Of a stretch of 37,421 bases of DNA, positions 1 to 8,733 are shown piece by piece. Source of the DNA: Muribaculaceae bacterium (GTDB taxonomy: Bacteria; Bacillota; Clostridia; Lachnospirales; Lachnospiraceae); assembly GCA_023663465.1 (NCBI GenBank), contig JAMPHJ010000019.1, forward strand, positions 1-37,421, in the 5' to 3' direction. Position numbers and translations under genes: made by a program. Below the pieces are notes generated by a model. The model worked only from the letters and a program-made list of their open reading frames with translations. It made no database searches and had not been told where the DNA came from. Positions within the stretch are counted from its first letter, which is position 1; every line of letters starts with the position of its first letter.

Positions 1-27
1 GAAGCCAGAGAAAGGTGTGATACGACT

Positions 28-1974
28 ATGAGAATGACAAATAAAATCATGCGTAACAATTCGCTTTATAATATTAACCAGAACAAAATCCTGGAAGATA
101 AGCTGAGTAATCAGATGACGAATCAGAGTAAGATTACGAGACCTTCCGACGACCCGGTAGTAGCGATCCGTGCCCTGCGTCTGCGTACCAATGTGACGAC
201 GGTTACCCAGTATTATGAGAAAAATGCACCCGATGCGACCAGCTGGGTTTCCCTTACCGGCGATGCTTTAAGCACCGTAGGCGACGTTTTGACGCAGCTT
301 TATAAAAATGCTACGGATTCTTCCAAGAAATCCTATACTTCTGCGGATTTGGACATTGTGCTTACCCAGATGAAATCTTTGACCAAAGAATTTTATTCAA
401 GCGGCAACGTTGACTATGCGGGTCGATATATTTTTTCCGGTTTCAGGACCGATACGCCGATTACGTTTACGGCGGAAGACATCAAGGAATACACGAAAGA
501 CCCGGATAATCTGAAAACATATATGATCGAAGAGAATCTCGGTTATGAAGATATTTCGACAATCAGCTATACGGATTGGTTAGATGCAGTGGATACCACG
601 GATATCGCGAATGCAACAGTTACTACGGATGAGAGGGATGTATCCAATACGACGCTGTACCGCTTCCGCCTGGCTTATAAAGATTTGGTAGCGTCTACGG
701 AAACGACTACGGATGCCCAGGGGAATCCGGTAACGGCATTGACGCAGCCTTCCACAGATTTGCAGCTGTATATTAACGGGCAGGAAGTAACACCGACGCA
801 GTTTGACAGCGCAGAGGAAGCTTACCGTGCGGTGAAAAACGGTTATCGGACGGTTCAGGACGCTGCCGGCAACGACATACAGGAACCGGTGTCCATCGCC
901 TATATTCCGTCTACAGGTGAAATCGTATTCGGAGAGGAATATTACCAGAATCCGACCTATGATAAGACAAAAGTTTCAGAAAATATGCAGGTCAGGGTGA
1001 AGTATACCAAGAGCAAATGGGAAGAAGGCGATATCAATCCCGTGCACTATTTCCACTGCATCGGCTGCGATGAGAAGAGCAAAAAAGACGCGCTGGCGTT
1101 AGAAGCGGCGGAAAAGACAGATGCGACTGCGCAGTCTGTACTGGAAGATTTGCAGAAAGCAGTGAATAATGCGAGTAATACAGGCTTGGCGCAGGATGCA
1201 GTCGATGCCGCATTGGATAAACTAAACGGTTTAAACGGCGCGGCAGGGATTGACCTGGCGAATCTGACGGCAGCGATTACGGCGGTCAACAATGTCTCTA
1301 CCGCGATACAGAACGGTACGGGAGTCTGGACAGCGGCAGTTGCGGCATTGGACGCTGCTGAGATGGTAGCGGACGATACGGAAACAGAAGTCGGCAGAAT
1401 CCGCAATCTTGTGATTGAATATAATCCCGATGAAAAGGATCAGGATATCTATTATGACGTCGGATTTAACCAGAATATCCAGGTAAATACCCATGCGGAT
1501 GAAGTCTTTACCCATGGCGCCAAAAGAGATATTGACGATTTCGAGGTTTATCTGAATCAGCTGCGGGATATTGAGGCCAAGATTAGCGATATCGAAGCGA
1601 AGATGAAGGAATATACGGAAGAAAGTACCGAATATAAGAATCTGGAGTTAAAACTGGACGCTGCCAACAAAGCCTATACCTATATCAGGGACAACGTGCA
1701 GACGAGGTTTGAGAACCAGATTACGAAATATCAGAGCTACATCGACGATACGAACGTTGCCGTTACCAATAACGGTACGCGCGGAAGCCGTCTGGAGCTG
1801 ATTAACAGCAGACTGATGGAGCAGAAAGCCACCTTCAAGGATTTACAGAGTGCAAACGAAGATGTGGATGTGTCTGAGGTAGCGGTACAGTTGAAGAGTT
1901 CGGAGCTTACTTATGAAGCGGCGCTTATGGCAACCAGCAAGATTATGCAGACGAGCCTGATGCATTATATCTAA
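28..1974 (+). CDS. flgL: FlgL, flagellar hook-filament junction protein, enlarged by a central insertion
   Basis: Structural protein that joins the flagellar hook (via FlgK) to the flagellin filament outside the cell. The N-terminus has flagellin-like D0/D1 helices (TNKIMRNNSLYNINQNK, then KITRPSDDPVVAIRALRLR), and the last 30 residues form the C-terminal D0 helix (LTYEAALMATSKIMQTS). At 648 residues it is about twice the usual FlgL length. Between a short CIGC motif (Cys344, Cys347) and the conserved stretch starting NLVIEYNP at residue 460 sits an Ala-rich, probably helical segment of about 110 residues. An AAAGGTG ribosome-binding site lies 9 nt upstream; ATG at 34 is an alternative start. 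It leads into fliW and csrA, the usual order after flgK in Firmicutes; flgK itself would lie left of the window. FlgL identity is sure; the function of the insertion is unknown. Confidence 0.93.
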   Translation: MRMTNKIMRNNSLYNINQNKILEDKLSNQMTNQSKITRPSDDPVVAIRALRLRTNVTTVTQYYEKNAPDATSWVSLTGDALSTVGDVLTQLYKNATDSSKKSYTSADLDIVLTQMKSLTKEFYSSGNVDYAGRYIFSGFRTDTPITFTAEDIKEYTKDPDNLKTYMIEENLGYEDISTISYTDWLDAVDTTDIANATVTTDERDVSNTTLYRFRLAYKDLVASTETTTDAQGNPVTALTQPSTDLQLYINGQEVTPTQFDSAEEAYRAVKNGYRTVQDAAGNDIQEPVSIAYIPSTGEIVFGEEYYQNPTYDKTKVSENMQVRVKYTKSKWEEGDINPVHYFHCIGCDEKSKKDALALEAAEKTDATAQSVLEDLQKAVNNASNTGLAQDAVDAALDKLNGLNGAAGIDLANLTAAITAVNNVSTAIQNGTGVWTAAVAALDAAEMVADDTETEVGRIRNLVIEYNPDEKDQDIYYDVGFNQNIQVNTHADEVFTHGAKRDIDDFEVYLNQLRDIEAKISDIEAKMKEYTEESTEYKNLELKLDAANKAYTYIRDNVQTRFENQITKYQSYIDDTNVAVTNNGTRGSRLELINSRLMEQKATFKDLQSANEDVDVSEVAVQLKSSELTYEAALMATSKIMQTSLMHYI

Positions 1975-2022
1975 AAAGAGCATATTACAAAAGGAGCCAT
2001 TTGCTCCAGAGAGGGAAATCTT

Positions 2023-2484
2023 ATGAAGATAACAACGAAGGTATTTGGTGAGATTACGATAGATGATGATAAAGTCATCATATTTCCAAAGGGAATTATC
2101 GGATTTGCAGAATTGACTGAGTTTGCGCTGCTGCACGATTCCGAAAAAGGCATGAAAGCGGTGCACTGGCTGCAGTCTTTGCAGGAACCCGCATTCGCAA
2201 TGCCGGTTCTCGACCCGCTGATCGTATGTCCTGACTATAATCCGGAGGTGGAGGATGAACTGCTCAAACCTTTAGGGAAACTGGATTCCGCGGAAATGCT
2301 GGTGCTCGTTACTGTGACGGTGCCCAAGGATCTTACGCAGATGTCTGTAAACCTCAAGGGTCCCATCGTCATTAATGCGGCGGACAGAAAAGCAACGCAG
2401 GTCATCGTGGAAGGGGACGCATATCCGGTAAAATTCCCGGTTTATGATATTTTAAATGCCAATAAGAAGAAAGCAGGTGAGTAA
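2023..2484 (+). CDS. fliW: FliW, flagellar assembly factor and CsrA antagonist
   Basis: 153-residue FliW. Family knowledge from Bacillus subtilis: FliW binds either newly made flagellin or CsrA; when flagellin is secreted, freed FliW sequesters CsrA and relieves repression of hag translation. The N-terminus (TTKVFGEITIDDDKVIIFPKGIIGF) and the PVLDPLIVCPDYNPEV segment are typical of the family, as is the length. The start has an AGGGA ribosome-binding site about 6 nt upstream. A small GGAGC/GCTCC hairpin (1993-2007) precedes it in the flgL-fliW gap. The stop codon directly abuts the csrA start, consistent with co-translation of the two partners. Confidence 0.95.
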   Translation: MKITTKVFGEITIDDDKVIIFPKGIIGFAELTEFALLHDSEKGMKAVHWLQSLQEPAFAMPVLDPLIVCPDYNPEVEDELLKPLGKLDSAEMLVLVTVTVPKDLTQMSVNLKGPIVINAADRKATQVIVEGDAYPVKFPVYDILNANKKKAGE

Positions 2485-2703
2485 ATGTTAGCTTTATCCA
2501 GAAAAAAGAGTGAAGCGCTCATCATTAATAACGATATTGAGATTACAGTGCTGGAAATCAAAGGGGAACAGGTGAAGCTTGGCATTAACGCACCGAAGGA
2601 AGTTCCTGTATACCGTAAGGAAGTCTATGTACAGATTCAGAATGCCAATAAAGAAGCAATGGACGTCAACAGTCTGGAAGACTTCAGGAATTTGTTTGAT
2701 TGA
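2485..2703 (+). CDS. csrA: CsrA, global translational regulator
   Basis: 72-residue RNA-binding protein that, as a dimer, binds GGA motifs in mRNA leaders and blocks ribosome access. It begins MLALSRKKSEALIINNDIEI, as in CsrA family members, and includes VKLGINAPKEVPVYRKEVY, the strand and helix that build the RNA-binding surface. The length is normal for Firmicutes. Its ATG follows the fliW TAA with no gap, and an AGGTGAG ribosome-binding sequence sits inside the end of fliW. The likely main target is hag, whose leader at 9364-9397 has two GGA sites arranged as in B. subtilis. FliW is encoded next door as its protein antagonist. Confidence 0.96.
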   Translation: MLALSRKKSEALIINNDIEITVLEIKGEQVKLGINAPKEVPVYRKEVYVQIQNANKEAMDVNSLEDFRNLFD

Positions 2704-2710
2704 TTTTGTA

Positions 2711-2742
2711 GATAATTCCCTTTCTTAGGAAGGGGAATTATC
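2711..2742. terminator. Long hairpin between convergent csrA and glycosyltransferase genes
   Basis: GATAATTCCC (2711-2720) is exactly complementary to GGGAATTATC (2733-2742), and the stem continues inward with TTTC/GGAA pairs to a TTAG loop. It lies between the csrA stop and the end of the minus-strand glycosyltransferase, whose TAA stop is in the loop. Neither strand has a T-run after the stem, so it may act as a processing or mRNA-stability barrier rather than a classical intrinsic terminator. Confidence 0.55.
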
Positions 2743-3912
2743 CCCGCTTAACATACGAATCATTTCAGCAAGACGCACTTCATAAGTATGGTATTTCGCC
2801 ACTTTCTCGAAACCATTTAAAGCGATTTCCATCCGTACATCGTCATGATGCAGATAATATTCTATTTTGGAAATCAAATCTTTCGTATCTTCATATACTT
2901 CCAAATCTTTCCCGATTTCAAAATATTCCGGCAGTTCCGCCTGATAGTTGCTGATTAGGAAGCCGCCGCAGCCAAGTACGTCCCATACGCGCAGGGAAAG
3001 CCCTGTTTCAATCGGGCGCATGGTAATGTTCAGATTGATTTTGGCATGATGGAAAATTTTGGGCATTTCCGTCAGCGTATTGGCGCCGCCCATCGCATGG
3101 ACTTTCGGCAGGGGGGATGTGTCGCTGCGGGTATAGAGAGAGACGTCAAAGCGCTCTGACAAGGCGGAAAGAATCGACACCCTTTCCACATTGGCAAGTT
3201 TCATGCCGATATATTGATGCGCCGCCAGATAACGGTCCGTATCGAGAAAGACGTCCTGCCCCTTATAAAAATCCGGGTCTGCGGAAGCAATTTCCTGCAC
3301 GATGTTATCCGGCAGCGTATCATAGATGAAGTTATAGCCAAAGACTTTCATCTGCGCCTGTATCAGTCCGTTTACATAGCCCTGCGCATAATCAGAAACG
3401 ACAAGCTTGTCATATTTGCATTTTTCAGAATAAAGGGAACCTACAAAAACGACATCCCTGTCATATTTCAAACGTTCCGATTCTTCCATATCCAGAATCA
3501 CCTGTTCCATACGCTTTACATTGGTGGCAAGCGGCAGATAATAGATGTGCTCCGGGTTATAGGGGCGGAAAAATTCATACTGTGCCCTATCGAATAAAAA
3601 AATGCGGTTCCACTCGTTTTGCAGGGCGTTGGAAAAAAGCTCCGCCACCGGACTGTCCACGCTCCAGCAGACATAGGGCACATGGAAGCGGTTACAGGTA
3701 TAGGAAATCGCCGGATAGAAATTGATGCTGAACACAAAGGAAAGCCGGCGGGAGAGAATCCATTCCGTAATTTTAGAGGCGCACTGTGCGGGCGTAACGC
3801 TCTTATCAGTCATTTCCATGGTTTCTTGATGGACTATAATGCCAAAGTCCCGGAATGCCTGGATGATATCGGGTTCACAGATGCTATTGTAACGGTAAAT
3901 AAGAATTTCCAT
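2725..3912 (-). CDS. CgeB/DUF3880-type glycosyltransferase (copy 1)
   Basis: 395-residue GT-B-like glycosyltransferase related to the spore maturation protein CgeB family. The N-terminal half (MEILIYRYNSICEPDI) resembles DUF3880; the C-terminal half has the family signature KINLNITMRPIETGLSLRVW followed by DVLGCGGFLISNYQ. An open frame extends 23 codons further upstream, but ATG at 3912 has a GGAAAGG ribosome-binding site 11 nt upstream and matches the starts of two paralogues (4035, 14746). Divergent from the paralogue at 4035 and convergent with csrA. Substrate and acceptor cannot be read from sequence. Position among flagellar genes suggests flagellin glycosylation (inference). Confidence 0.82.
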   Translation of the reverse strand: MEILIYRYNSICEPDIIQAFRDFGIIVHQETMEMTDKSVTPAQCASKITEWILSRRLSFVFSINFYPAISYTCNRFHVPYVCWSVDSPVAELFSNALQNEWNRIFLFDRAQYEFFRPYNPEHIYYLPLATNVKRMEQVILDMEESERLKYDRDVVFVGSLYSEKCKYDKLVVSDYAQGYVNGLIQAQMKVFGYNFIYDTLPDNIVQEIASADPDFYKGQDVFLDTDRYLAAHQYIGMKLANVERVSILSALSERFDVSLYTRSDTSPLPKVHAMGGANTLTEMPKIFHHAKINLNITMRPIETGLSLRVWDVLGCGGFLISNYQAELPEYFEIGKDLEVYEDTKDLISKIEYYLHHDDVRMEIALNGFEKVAKYHTYEVRLAEMIRMLSGDNSPS

Positions 3913-3939
3913 AAATAGAGATACCTTTCCTGAGATTCC

Positions 3940-4011
3940 TATGCTATAATAAAACAGATAACTGCTGTCATAGCGATACATAACAGACGCAGCATAGCTT
4001 ATTTTAGCATA
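3940..4011. promoter_or_regulatory. Inverted repeat with two facing extended -10 elements
   Basis: TATGCTATAATAA (3940-3952) and TTATTTTAGCATA (3999-4011) are inverted copies with 12 of 13 positions matching. Each arm contains a TGn-extended -10 box pointing inward: TGC-TATAAT on the plus strand toward the gene at 4035, and TGC-TAAAAT on the minus strand toward the gene ending at 2725. No good -35 is visible for either. The two transcripts would overlap by roughly 40 nt. The repeat could also be an operator. Confidence 0.4.
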
Positions 4012-4034
4012 AATAAAAACGAAGGGGTAGCGTT

Positions 4035-5204
4035 TTGAAGATTTTATTTCTATACAGCAGAATACAGACCGTTGTCGGCATCATACGCGCGCTTTCTAAA
4101 TTGGGGCATGAGGTGGAAGTCTATCCGCGCGCGGCGGAGGAGCTGGAAACAGAAGAAGAAATACAGAAACTCAGAGACTTTTTGGAAAAGAAGAGATTTC
4201 ATTTTGTGATTTCCAATGCAGGGACGCCGGCGGTGGGACTCTTGAGCCATGAGATGGGAATCCGATACGCCGTCTATGGGATGGATTCGCCGATGTATGA
4301 GACATACCTGCCTTCGTTTCAGCAGTATGACAACTGCTATTTCTTTTATTTTGATTATAGAGAGTATCTATTGGCGAAGCAAAAAGGATATCCGCATGTA
4401 TATTATCTGCCGCTTGCCGGGGATATGGGAGCGGCTGGGAAGATTACCGTCACAGACGCGGATGTCAGGAAATACGGCTGCGAGATGTCTTTTGTAGGGG
4501 CTTTATACAGTGGAAATGCCTACGATGGGTTTATCGGACGCTTCCCCGTAAAAATGCAGCAATCTTTTTCGGATATGCTGGAGCAGAGCGCCTTTTGCTG
4601 GGATGGACAGGACAGGTTGGGACGTTTCATGACGCCGGAGCTTGCGACGTATCTTTATCAGACTTGTCCCGAAGTTTATAATGCGCCCTATGAGCTGCCT
4701 ATGGAATATTATTTTAAAGAAATTTTCTTCGCACGGAAGCTGACCCATATCGAGAGGACGCTTCTGATGGAGCTGTTGGCGGAGCGGTATGATTTCCGGT
4801 TGTATACGAGAGATAGCGAGCAGGTTCCCGCAGGCGTCAGGAGATTTGGCGAGGTGGACCAGCAGACGGAGGCATATAAAGTATTTTCTGCCAGTAAAAT
4901 CAATCTGAATATTACGATGCGCAGCATAGAAAGCGGCGTGCCCCTGCGGGTTTTTGATATTATGAGCATAGGCGGGTTTGTCCTGTCTAACTATCAGGAA
5001 GAAATCCCCCGGTTGTTTGAAGAAGATAAAGAAATCGTGACTTTTAAAAGCCCGGAGGAGTTAGTGGAAAAGGCGGATTATTATCTGGCGCATGAAGAAG
5101 AGCGGTCGCATATCGCCAGAAACGGCTGTCAGAAAATAAAACAATGCTATACTTATGAGAAGCAGGTAGAGAAAATTATATCCATTTTATACTCTGCACC
5201 CTAA
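4035..5204 (+). CDS. CgeB/DUF3880-type glycosyltransferase (copy 2), TTG start
   Basis: 389-residue paralogue of the protein at 2725-3912. It keeps the signature KINLNITMRSIESGVPLRVF followed by DIMSIGGFVLSNYQEEIP. The start codon is TTG, with GAAGGGG 7 nt upstream; the resulting N-terminus MKILFLYS aligns with MEILIYRY and MKILLIEW in the two paralogues, and no ATG fits better. The gene ends at the sigma-28 promoter of the flaG operon: its TAA stop is part of the -35 element. The donor sugar and target are unknown. Flagellar context favours a role in filament modification (inference). Confidence 0.82.
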   Translation: MKILFLYSRIQTVVGIIRALSKLGHEVEVYPRAAEELETEEEIQKLRDFLEKKRFHFVISNAGTPAVGLLSHEMGIRYAVYGMDSPMYETYLPSFQQYDNCYFFYFDYREYLLAKQKGYPHVYYLPLAGDMGAAGKITVTDADVRKYGCEMSFVGALYSGNAYDGFIGRFPVKMQQSFSDMLEQSAFCWDGQDRLGRFMTPELATYLYQTCPEVYNAPYELPMEYYFKEIFFARKLTHIERTLLMELLAERYDFRLYTRDSEQVPAGVRRFGEVDQQTEAYKVFSASKINLNITMRSIESGVPLRVFDIMSIGGFVLSNYQEEIPRLFEEDKEIVTFKSPEELVEKADYYLAHEEERSHIARNGCQKIKQCYTYEKQVEKIISILYSAP

Positions 5205-5228
5205 ATTATTTTATGTTTTTTCCGATAT
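5202..5228 (+). promoter_or_regulatory. Sigma-28 (SigD/FliA) promoter of flaG-fliD-fliS
   Basis: TAAA (5202-5205), a 15-nt spacer, and TCCGATAT (5221-5228) match the Firmicute sigma-28 consensus TAAA-N15-GCCGATAT at all but one base. The -35 overlaps the stop codon of the upstream glycosyltransferase. The predicted leader to flaG is about 110 nt. This places the cap and chaperone genes in the late flagellar regulon. Confidence 0.85.
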
Positions 5229-5345
5229 ATACAGCAAAGGATTATGTTTTGTCTTTTTGCGCAAATTTTCGGGGCAGGGCATATCTTGGACGATTCTATA
5301 GATAAGAGATACTATTAATCCAATATCACACGGAGGTGATTCACA

Positions 5346-5798
5346 ATGGCAATTGAACCTTTAAGCAGTGTAATGAGTTTTCAGGCGCAGGATGCGCCCA
5401 AACCGCGGGTACAGACTGCGCAGCCGGTGAACATGGAGGTTTCACCGGATGACCAGACTGAAAATGTGGATAAGACCACAGCGTCTGTCGTTCAGACCCA
5501 GGCGGAAGACAGTGAGGAAGAAAAAGGCGCCGGCGAGGGTGCAGAGCGGCAGCAGATGAGAAATTCCCAGTCCGCCAATGAACAGTTGAAAAAAGCGATT
5601 GCGGAAATGAACCGCAAAATCAACAACAGCAACGAAGAGGCTGTTTTCGGCGTCCATGAGGATACGAACAGAATTATGATTAAAATCGTGGATAAAGATA
5701 CGAAGGAAATTATCAAGGAATTTCCGCCGGAGAAAACACTGGACATGATAGCGAAAGTCTGGGAAATGGCGGGTATTCTCGTAGATGAGAAGAGATAG
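5346..5798 (+). CDS. flaG: FlaG family flagellar protein
   Basis: 150-residue FlaG protein, a family encoded beside fliD and linked to filament length control; the mechanism is not well established. The first half is low-complexity and charged (roughly residues 20-75, rich in Glu, Gln, Ala). The conserved part is C-terminal: INNSNEEAVFGVHEDTNRIM, then IVDKDTKEIIKEFPPEKTLDMIAKVWE. A GGAGGTGA ribosome-binding site sits 7 nt before ATG. It is the first gene after the sigma-28 promoter at 5202 and is 12 nt from fliD. Confidence 0.9.
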   Translation: MAIEPLSSVMSFQAQDAPKPRVQTAQPVNMEVSPDDQTENVDKTTASVVQTQAEDSEEEKGAGEGAERQQMRNSQSANEQLKKAIAEMNRKINNSNEEAVFGVHEDTNRIMIKIVDKDTKEIIKEFPPEKTLDMIAKVWEMAGILVDEKR

Positions 5799-5810
5799 GA
5801 GGTAAGATAG

Positions 5811-8288
5811 ATGTCAATCAGGGTTACAGGTATGTATTCCGGTCTTGATACGGAAAGTATTATATCTGAATTGGTATCTGCGCAGAGTGTGAAGAAAAGC
5901 TCTCTTGTCAAGGCCCAGACGAAACTGAGCTGGAAACAGGATGCGTGGAAAGCGCTGAATACGAAGATTTACAGTTTTTATACCAATACGCTCAGCAACA
6001 TGCGCTATGAGTCTTCTTATATGAAGAAGACGACGAAAGTATCCAATCCGAATGCGATCAGCGTCGTTACCGGAGCGGATGCGGTAGACGGCGTAAGAAG
6101 CGTCAGCGTCAATAAGCTTGCCAAGGGCGGTTATGTGACAGGCGCGGATTTGACCGGAAAGGGTAATACCGGGTTTAGCGGGGGCGCGCATCTGGGGCTG
6201 CTATTAAAGTATAGTATGTTAAGCAGCGACAATAATGAAGAGTTAGACCCTGCTAAAAGTCTTAACAGCAGCAGTAATTTGTCCGGAAGCTTCAGCGTAG
6301 TAGATGTGACCGGCGCTTCTTATAAGATTAACGTCACAGCAAATACGACCATTAATGATATAGTCGATCAGTTAAAGAAAGCGGGGCTGAACGCCAATTA
6401 TGACGAGGACAGCCAGAGGATTTTTGCCAGCGCCAAGACAACGGGCAAGTACAGCGACTTTGCTTTAATCGGAAACGATGAAGGCGGTATGAATGCGCTG
6501 GCGGTTCTTGGTTTGTTGTCTGATAAAGATTTGGCAAGCGCTGAATATACCACATGGGCTGCCTACAGAACCGGCGCAGCGACAGGCGATAGGAATGATG
6601 GAAGCTACTCAGGCGACTATAATACACTTTTTGATAAGACGGTAGCGGACCGTGCTGCAGCGTTTAAGGCACAATGGGATGCTCTTACAGAGAGTAATAA
6701 AAAATTGGATGAGGCTAATCAGGATATCGTGAAGGAAATGAGCGATATTGATGCAGTCGGCCGTAAGTTTACTGAGCAAAATCCTGGAAACACCCTTTCC
6801 GATATTTATAAGTCTTTATATGATGACGGCGGACTCTACGATCAGCTTCAGGCGGCGCGCAAGGACTATGAGAATGAGACGGACGTCGATGATAAGAACG
6901 CGAAAAAGGTGCTGCTGAACAATATTCAGAAGCAGTATGACGAGACCAAGGCAAAGGCGACGGATTTCTTAGATGATTTGTATGCAGGCAAGCTGGTTGA
7001 GAAAAAAGATAAAGACGGAAATATCGTATATGAGCAGAAGGAAGATGAGAGCGGCAATCCTGTTTTTGAAGCGGATGGTGTAACGCCTGCTTATGATTAC
7101 AGCAAACCCGTTATGGTGCGCGAGGGCGGCGGTCTTGTTGACCAATGGAACGCCTATCAGAAGGATGGCAAGCTTCCAGACGGCGTGAGCGCGGACGACT
7201 TGAAAGCAGAGATAGCTTCCTATAATAAATGGCTCGCTGCATTCGCCAACACGGAAGCCAACAGGGATGCCATGGTCAAAAATAAGGCGCGGATGGTTGA
7301 AGTTCACAAGTACTTTGAAACCGATGCAGACGATGATACTAAGGCAGTAGGCACGGATACCTTAAAAGCGGAAGTCAAGGCAGAGTTTGATAATAAGATT
7401 GACGCTGCGAAACTGGTTACGGACGGTAAATACGCAGCGATGGCAAAGGCTGCGAAAATTGAGGGACAGGACGCTGAGATATCCATTAACGATGCGATTT
7501 TTACCTCTTCCACCAATACCTTTACTGTCAACGGGCTGACGCTGACGGCGCAGGAAGTAACAAGCAGTCCGGTGACGCTGACGACGTCAACCGATACGGA
7601 CGGCATCTATGATATGATTAAGAATTTCTTCTCAGAATATAATAAACTGATTAATGAGATGGATTCTTTATATAATGCGGATTCTTCCAAGGGATATGAA
7701 CCGCTGACTTCGGAAGAGAAAGACGCGCTGTCGGATACCGAAGTGGAAGAGTGGGAGAAGAAAATCAAAGATTCCCTGCTCCGCAGAGACAGCACATTAA
7801 GCTCCGTATCGTTCTCTATGGTTTCCGCACTGCTACAGGGAGCGAAAGTCAATGGGAAGCAGATGTATTTATCTGATTTCGGCATCAATACGTTAGGATA
7901 CTTTAAGGCGGATAAGAATGAAAGAAACGCATATCATATCGACGGCGATGCGGATGATGTGGATACGAAAGCAAACGAAGACGTCTTAAAGAAGATGATT
8001 GCCTCAGACCCGGAAACCGTTATGAGTTTCTTTACCCAGCTTTCTACTAATCTGTATGATAATCTGACCGATAAGATGGCGAGTACTACCATGAGCAGCG
8101 CGTTCACGGTTTATAATGATAAACAGTTGAAGAAAGAGTATGAGGCTTATACGGAGAAGATTACGGCGCAGGAAGAGAAACTGAATAACTTAATGGACAA
8201 ATGGTACAGTAAGTTTTCCAAGATGGAAACTGCCATGGCGAAATTAGAGTCCAGGAGCAGTTCCCTGACAAGTCTGTTCGGCGGTTGA
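5811..8288 (+). CDS. fliD: FliD, flagellar filament cap, with a roughly 300-residue insertion
   Basis: FliD forms the cap at the filament tip under which flagellin monomers fold and insert. The N-terminal FliD domain is clear (RVTGMYSGLDTESIISELVS), as is the C-terminal coiled segment (KITAQEEKLNNLMDKWYSKF, ending SSSLTSLFGG). At 825 residues it is far longer than the usual 450-680. A charged, helix-rich segment from about residue 245 to 550 separates ALAVLGLLSD from the conserved EISINDAIFTSSTNTFTVNG. That segment includes a tandem-looking stretch with KDKDGNIVYEQKEDESGNPV. A GGAGGT ribosome-binding site precedes the ATG. It would form an outward-facing D2/D3-like domain exposed at the filament tip (inference). 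Confidence 0.93.
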   Translation: MSIRVTGMYSGLDTESIISELVSAQSVKKSSLVKAQTKLSWKQDAWKALNTKIYSFYTNTLSNMRYESSYMKKTTKVSNPNAISVVTGADAVDGVRSVSVNKLAKGGYVTGADLTGKGNTGFSGGAHLGLLLKYSMLSSDNNEELDPAKSLNSSSNLSGSFSVVDVTGASYKINVTANTTINDIVDQLKKAGLNANYDEDSQRIFASAKTTGKYSDFALIGNDEGGMNALAVLGLLSDKDLASAEYTTWAAYRTGAATGDRNDGSYSGDYNTLFDKTVADRAAAFKAQWDALTESNKKLDEANQDIVKEMSDIDAVGRKFTEQNPGNTLSDIYKSLYDDGGLYDQLQAARKDYENETDVDDKNAKKVLLNNIQKQYDETKAKATDFLDDLYAGKLVEKKDKDGNIVYEQKEDESGNPVFEADGVTPAYDYSKPVMVREGGGLVDQWNAYQKDGKLPDGVSADDLKAEIASYNKWLAAFANTEANRDAMVKNKARMVEVHKYFETDADDDTKAVGTDTLKAEVKAEFDNKIDAAKLVTDGKYAAMAKAAKIEGQDAEISINDAIFTSSTNTFTVNGLTLTAQEVTSSPVTLTTSTDTDGIYDMIKNFFSEYNKLINEMDSLYNADSSKGYEPLTSEEKDALSDTEVEEWEKKIKDSLLRRDSTLSSVSFSMVSALLQGAKVNGKQMYLSDFGINTLGYFKADKNERNAYHIDGDADDVDTKANEDVLKKMIASDPETVMSFFTQLSTNLYDNLTDKMASTTMSSAFTVYNDKQLKKEYEAYTEKITAQEEKLNNLMDKWYSKFSKMETAMAKLESRSSSLTSLFGG

Positions 8289-8338
8289 TGATGACAGGAA
8301 TGCTGCATCAAGAAGCGCGTTAAAATCAAGGAGGATGA

Positions 8339-8722
8339 ATGGCTATGCCGGCACGCAACCCGTTTGCAGAGTATACAAACAATAAAATAATGACTGCTTC
8401 CCCGGCGGAAGTGACACTGATGCTGTATGAGGGCGCTATTAAGTTCTGCAATATAGCGATTATCGCCATTGAGCATGGCGAGATGGAAAAGGCGCATGTC
8501 AACATCAAGAAGACGCAGCGTATCATTGAGGAATTTAGAAATACCCTGGATAGGCAGTATGAGGTCGCGGAAGAATTTGATAAGATATACACCTATCTGC
8601 TTCAGAGGCTGTTGGAGGCGAATGTCAAGAAAGACAAAGAGATTCTGGAAGAGGTTAACAGACATCTGCGGAGTGTCAGGGATACCTGGAAAGAAGTTAT
8701 GAAACGCTGCAACGAGGCGTAG
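8339..8722 (+). CDS. fliS: FliS, flagellin export chaperone
   Basis: 127-residue cytoplasmic chaperone that binds the C-terminal D0 segment of flagellin and prevents premature polymerisation before type III export. The core is recognisable: RNPFAEYTNNKIMTASPAEV followed by TLMLYEGAIKFCNIAI, and DKIYTYLLQRLLEANVKKD. The length is normal. AAGGAGG (8328-8334) is 4 nt from ATG 8339 and 10 nt from in-frame ATG 8345, so the protein may start two codons later. It is the third gene of the sigma-28 operon; a chaperone-like gene follows 11 nt downstream. Confidence 0.94.
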   Translation: MAMPARNPFAEYTNNKIMTASPAEVTLMLYEGAIKFCNIAIIAIEHGEMEKAHVNIKKTQRIIEEFRNTLDRQYEVAEEFDKIYTYLLQRLLEANVKKDKEILEEVNRHLRSVRDTWKEVMKRCNEA

Positions 8723-8733
8723 AAAGGGCAGGT

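Noticed and set aside
1..27. End of an upstream gene (flgK expected)
   Set aside because: Only 27 nt are visible and two frames contain a stop, so neither frame nor product can be decided.
1047..1406. Open frame of 119 codons on the minus strand inside flgL
   Set aside because: It mirrors the Ala-rich insertion in the other strand; low-complexity Ser/Ala composition and no ribosome-binding site.
6779..6805. TCCGATAT inside fliD as an internal sigma-28 promoter
   Set aside because: No TAAA at the required 15-nt spacing.
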